64,000 bases of DNA, taken from assembly GCF_000981805.1 (NCBI RefSeq), contig NZ_CP011132.1:4030001-4094000 (forward strand), given 5' to 3'. A program made the position numbers and the translations under genes. Position 1 is the stretch's first letter; each line of letters starts with the position of its first letter. This document shows, one piece after another, positions 63,659-64,000 of this stretch. The notes under the pieces are model-generated. The model worked only from the letters and a program-made list of their open reading frames with translations, ran no database searches and was not told where the DNA came from. This DNA is from Citrobacter amalonaticus Y19 (GTDB lineage: Bacteria; Pseudomonadota; Gammaproteobacteria; Enterobacterales; Enterobacteriaceae).

Positions 63659-64000
63659 ATGATTTACATTTCTGCGGTGGGCATGATTAACGCGCTGGGC
63701 AACGACACCGATGAGATCGCCGCCAACCTGACGCGCGGCGTGGCGCCCGGTATGCGCCCGCGCGCCGGCTGGTTACAGGGGCATCCTCACGCGGTGCTCG
63801 CAGGCGTAGACGGCGAACTGCCCGCCATTCCCGACGACTTTAGCGCCCACCGTTCGCGCAACAATCAGCTGCTGCTGGCCGCGCTCGGGCAGATCCAGCC
63901 GCAGGTTGATGAGGCCATTGCGCGCTATGGTCGCAGTCGGGTTGCAGTGGTGCTCGGCACCAGCACATCCGGTCTGGACGAGGGCGACCGGCACGTTAAC
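63659..64000 (+). CDS. apeO: Beta-ketoacyl synthase, 5' part only
   Basis: Translation from the ATG at 63659 is open to the window edge (114 codons). It starts MIYISAVGMINALGND and reaches VVLGTSTSGLDEGD, the N-terminal beta-ketoacyl synthase pattern preceding the nucleophile. In the studied system ApeO with ApeC forms the elongating KS:CLF pair. The catalytic Cys-His-His residues lie beyond the window. Confidence 0.9.
   Translation, partial: MIYISAVGMINALGNDTDEIAANLTRGVAPGMRPRAGWLQGHPHAVLAGVDGELPAIPDDFSAHRSRNNQLLLAALGQIQPQVDEAIARYGRSRVAVVLGTSTSGLDEGDRHVN

Overview
The window is a chromosomal segment of an enterobacterium close to Escherichia, Salmonella and Citrobacter. The backbone follows the E. 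coli order between glgP and yhhT almost gene for gene: glgPACXB, asd, yhgN, gntUKR, yhhW, yhhX, ryhB, yhhY, ggt, yhhA, ugpQCEAB, livFGMH, livK, panM, livJ, rpoH, ftsXEY, rsmD, yhhL, yhhM, yhhN, zntA, tusA, yhhQ, dcrB, yhhS, yhhT. The proteins are recognisable almost residue for residue from E. coli. Three non-E. coli K-12 blocks make Citrobacter or a near relative my best guess; this is an inference, not a measurement.

Layout. (1) 1-4941: an accessory sugar-acid (aldonate) locus. It holds an MFS transporter, an IlvD/Edd-family dehydratase and a DHDPS-family aldolase in one operon, with a convergent IclR-family regulator and a repeat-type operator at the promoter. (2) 5071-14440: the glycogen operon glgBXCAP on the minus strand. 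(3) 14711-21643: asd, yhgN, gluconate uptake and phosphorylation (gntUKR), yhhW and yhhX. (4) 21873-21992: the iron-stress small RNA RyhB with its Fur box. (5) 22088-30155: yhhY, gamma-glutamyltranspeptidase, the Gln-rich YhhA, and the PhoB-type ugp operon for glycerol-3-phosphate and glycerophosphodiester uptake. (6) 30165-37126: the branched-chain amino-acid transporter livKHMGF with livJ, and panM between the two binding-protein genes. (7) 37335-38600: an inserted PuuE/GabT-type aminotransferase. (8) 38731-43021: rpoH and ftsYEX. (9) 43272-51754: rsmD to yhhT, including the zinc exporter ZntA with a textbook ZntR operator, and yhhQ behind a preQ1-I-like riboswitch. (10) 52113-64000: the first fifteen genes of an aryl-polyene (APE) type II polyketide cluster, running off the right edge inside a ketosynthase gene.

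The aryl-polyene cluster is the main specialised system. It encodes a lipoprotein, a methyltransferase, a KS-like chain-length factor, acyltransferases, two acyl carrier proteins, an AMP-ligase, a hotdog dehydratase, a glycosyltransferase/acyltransferase fusion, a thioesterase, a LolA-like carrier, an MMPL exporter, a DUF3261 lipoprotein and a ketosynthase. Together these build, lipidate and export a membrane-anchored polyene pigment. In E. coli O157:H7 the equivalent cluster lies beside acpT, which would be expected just beyond the right edge.

REP/BIME palindromes sit at most operon borders. One REP pair lies inside the coding sequence at the apeM/apeN junction, so it is translated in both genes. 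Three copies of longer inverted-repeat elements (near ryhB, between livK and livH, and upstream of ftsY) are also present. No tRNA, rRNA, CRISPR array, insertion sequence or prophage gene was seen.
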